From NCBI GenBank assembly GCA_002794515.1, contig PGTJ01000179.1, positions 1 through 5,667 of the forward strand: a DNA stretch of 5,667 nt. The letters are read 5' to 3'. The notes beneath the pieces are model-generated. The model worked only from the letters and a program-made list of their open reading frames with translations. It did no database searches and was not told where the DNA came from. This document shows positions 5,401 to 5,667 of this stretch, in pieces (position 1 is the first letter of the stretch; every line of letters starts with the position of its first letter). This DNA comes from Phototrophicales bacterium. Its GTDB lineage: Bacteria; Chloroflexota; Anaerolineae; Aggregatilineales; Phototrophicaceae. Both the position numbers and the translations under genes were made by a program.

Positions 5401-5667
5401 TATGCGGTTTCGTAAGCCATAGCGATTTCATCGGTGATCATCAGATTGGTGGCTACCGATTGTACATCGTCCAATTCTTCGAGTGCTTCGACCAGTTTCA
5501 GATTAGCAATCGCTTTATCGCTAGGCAACTGTGTTTCATTTTGCGGTTTCCATTGCAATTCGGCTTCATCGGTTTCGTAACCTGCTTCTGCCAGTGCCTG
5601 TGTGACCGCGCCGAATTTTTCACGCGGGGTATAGATGATAAAATAGCCATCTTCTTCAGTCACATCA
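5400..5667 (-). CDS. yebC: YebC/PmpR family protein, C-terminal part (5' end outside the window)
   Basis: About 88 C-terminal residues are present, from a family normally near 240-250 residues. The visible part matches the last domain of YebC proteins: EEDGYFIIYTPREKFGAV, then ALAEAGYETDEAEL, then KLVEALEELDDVQSVATN, with the hallmark LEELDDVQ. The frame stays open to the window edge (an Asp codon precedes the GTG at 5663), so that GTG is an internal Val and not the start. YebC proteins have been described as DNA-binding regulators (PmpR) and more recently as ribosome-associated factors that help translate proline-rich stretches. The location directly upstream of ruvC is a widespread bacterial arrangement. 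Its stop overlaps the ruvC start by one base. The end (IAMAYETA) extends slightly past the usual family ending. Confidence 0.92.
   Translation of the reverse strand, partial: DVTEEDGYFIIYTPREKFGAVTQALAEAGYETDEAELQWKPQNETQLPSDKAIANLKLVEALEELDDVQSVATNLMITDEIAMAYETA

Noticed and set aside
5661..5663. GTG as start of a short 87-residue gene
   Set aside because: The frame is open upstream to the window edge and the protein matches only the C-terminal domain of YebC, so this is an internal codon.

Overview
The window is gene-dense and moderately AT-rich, with short intergenic gaps and no RNA gene, mobile element or CRISPR array that I can recognise. The exported proteins carry Pro/Thr/Glu/Ala-rich linkers or tails, one is a lipoprotein with a Thr/Pro stalk, and the DNA-repair operon has the yebC-ruvC-ruvA order with thyX attached. 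Together this suggests a Chloroflexota-like (Anaerolineae-type) environmental bacterium. That assignment is an inference from protein style, not from a marker gene.

Layout. (1) 14-2057, minus strand: a 662-residue secreted protein made of two tandem PstS-like substrate-binding domains plus a TPEA-rich acidic tail, with an intrinsic terminator just downstream (9-40). (2) 2058-2161: a divergent promoter region with a good sigma70-type promoter for the minus-strand gene and a weaker one for the plus-strand genes. (3) 2162-3582, plus strand: a probable three-gene operon of a group II truncated haemoglobin, a small three-helix membrane protein whose start overlaps the globin stop, and a lipoprotein with a proline-rich stalk and an Ig/Fn3-like C-terminal domain. 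(4) 3592-3621: a perfect 11-bp hairpin between the convergent operons, with the thyX stop codon in its loop. (5) 3606-5667, minus strand: a tightly packed operon, in transcription order the yebC-family gene (5' end outside the window), ruvC, ruvA and thyX.

The minus-strand operon joins Holliday-junction processing (RuvC resolvase, RuvA junction-binding subunit) to FAD-dependent thymidylate synthesis, with a YebC-type protein upstream. ruvB is not next to ruvA here and must be encoded elsewhere. The plus-strand cluster places an oxygen/NO-binding globin beside two envelope proteins of unknown function. Nothing in the window is clearly a new system. The least explained items are the duplicated cysteine-bearing binding protein and the globin/membrane-protein/lipoprotein cluster.
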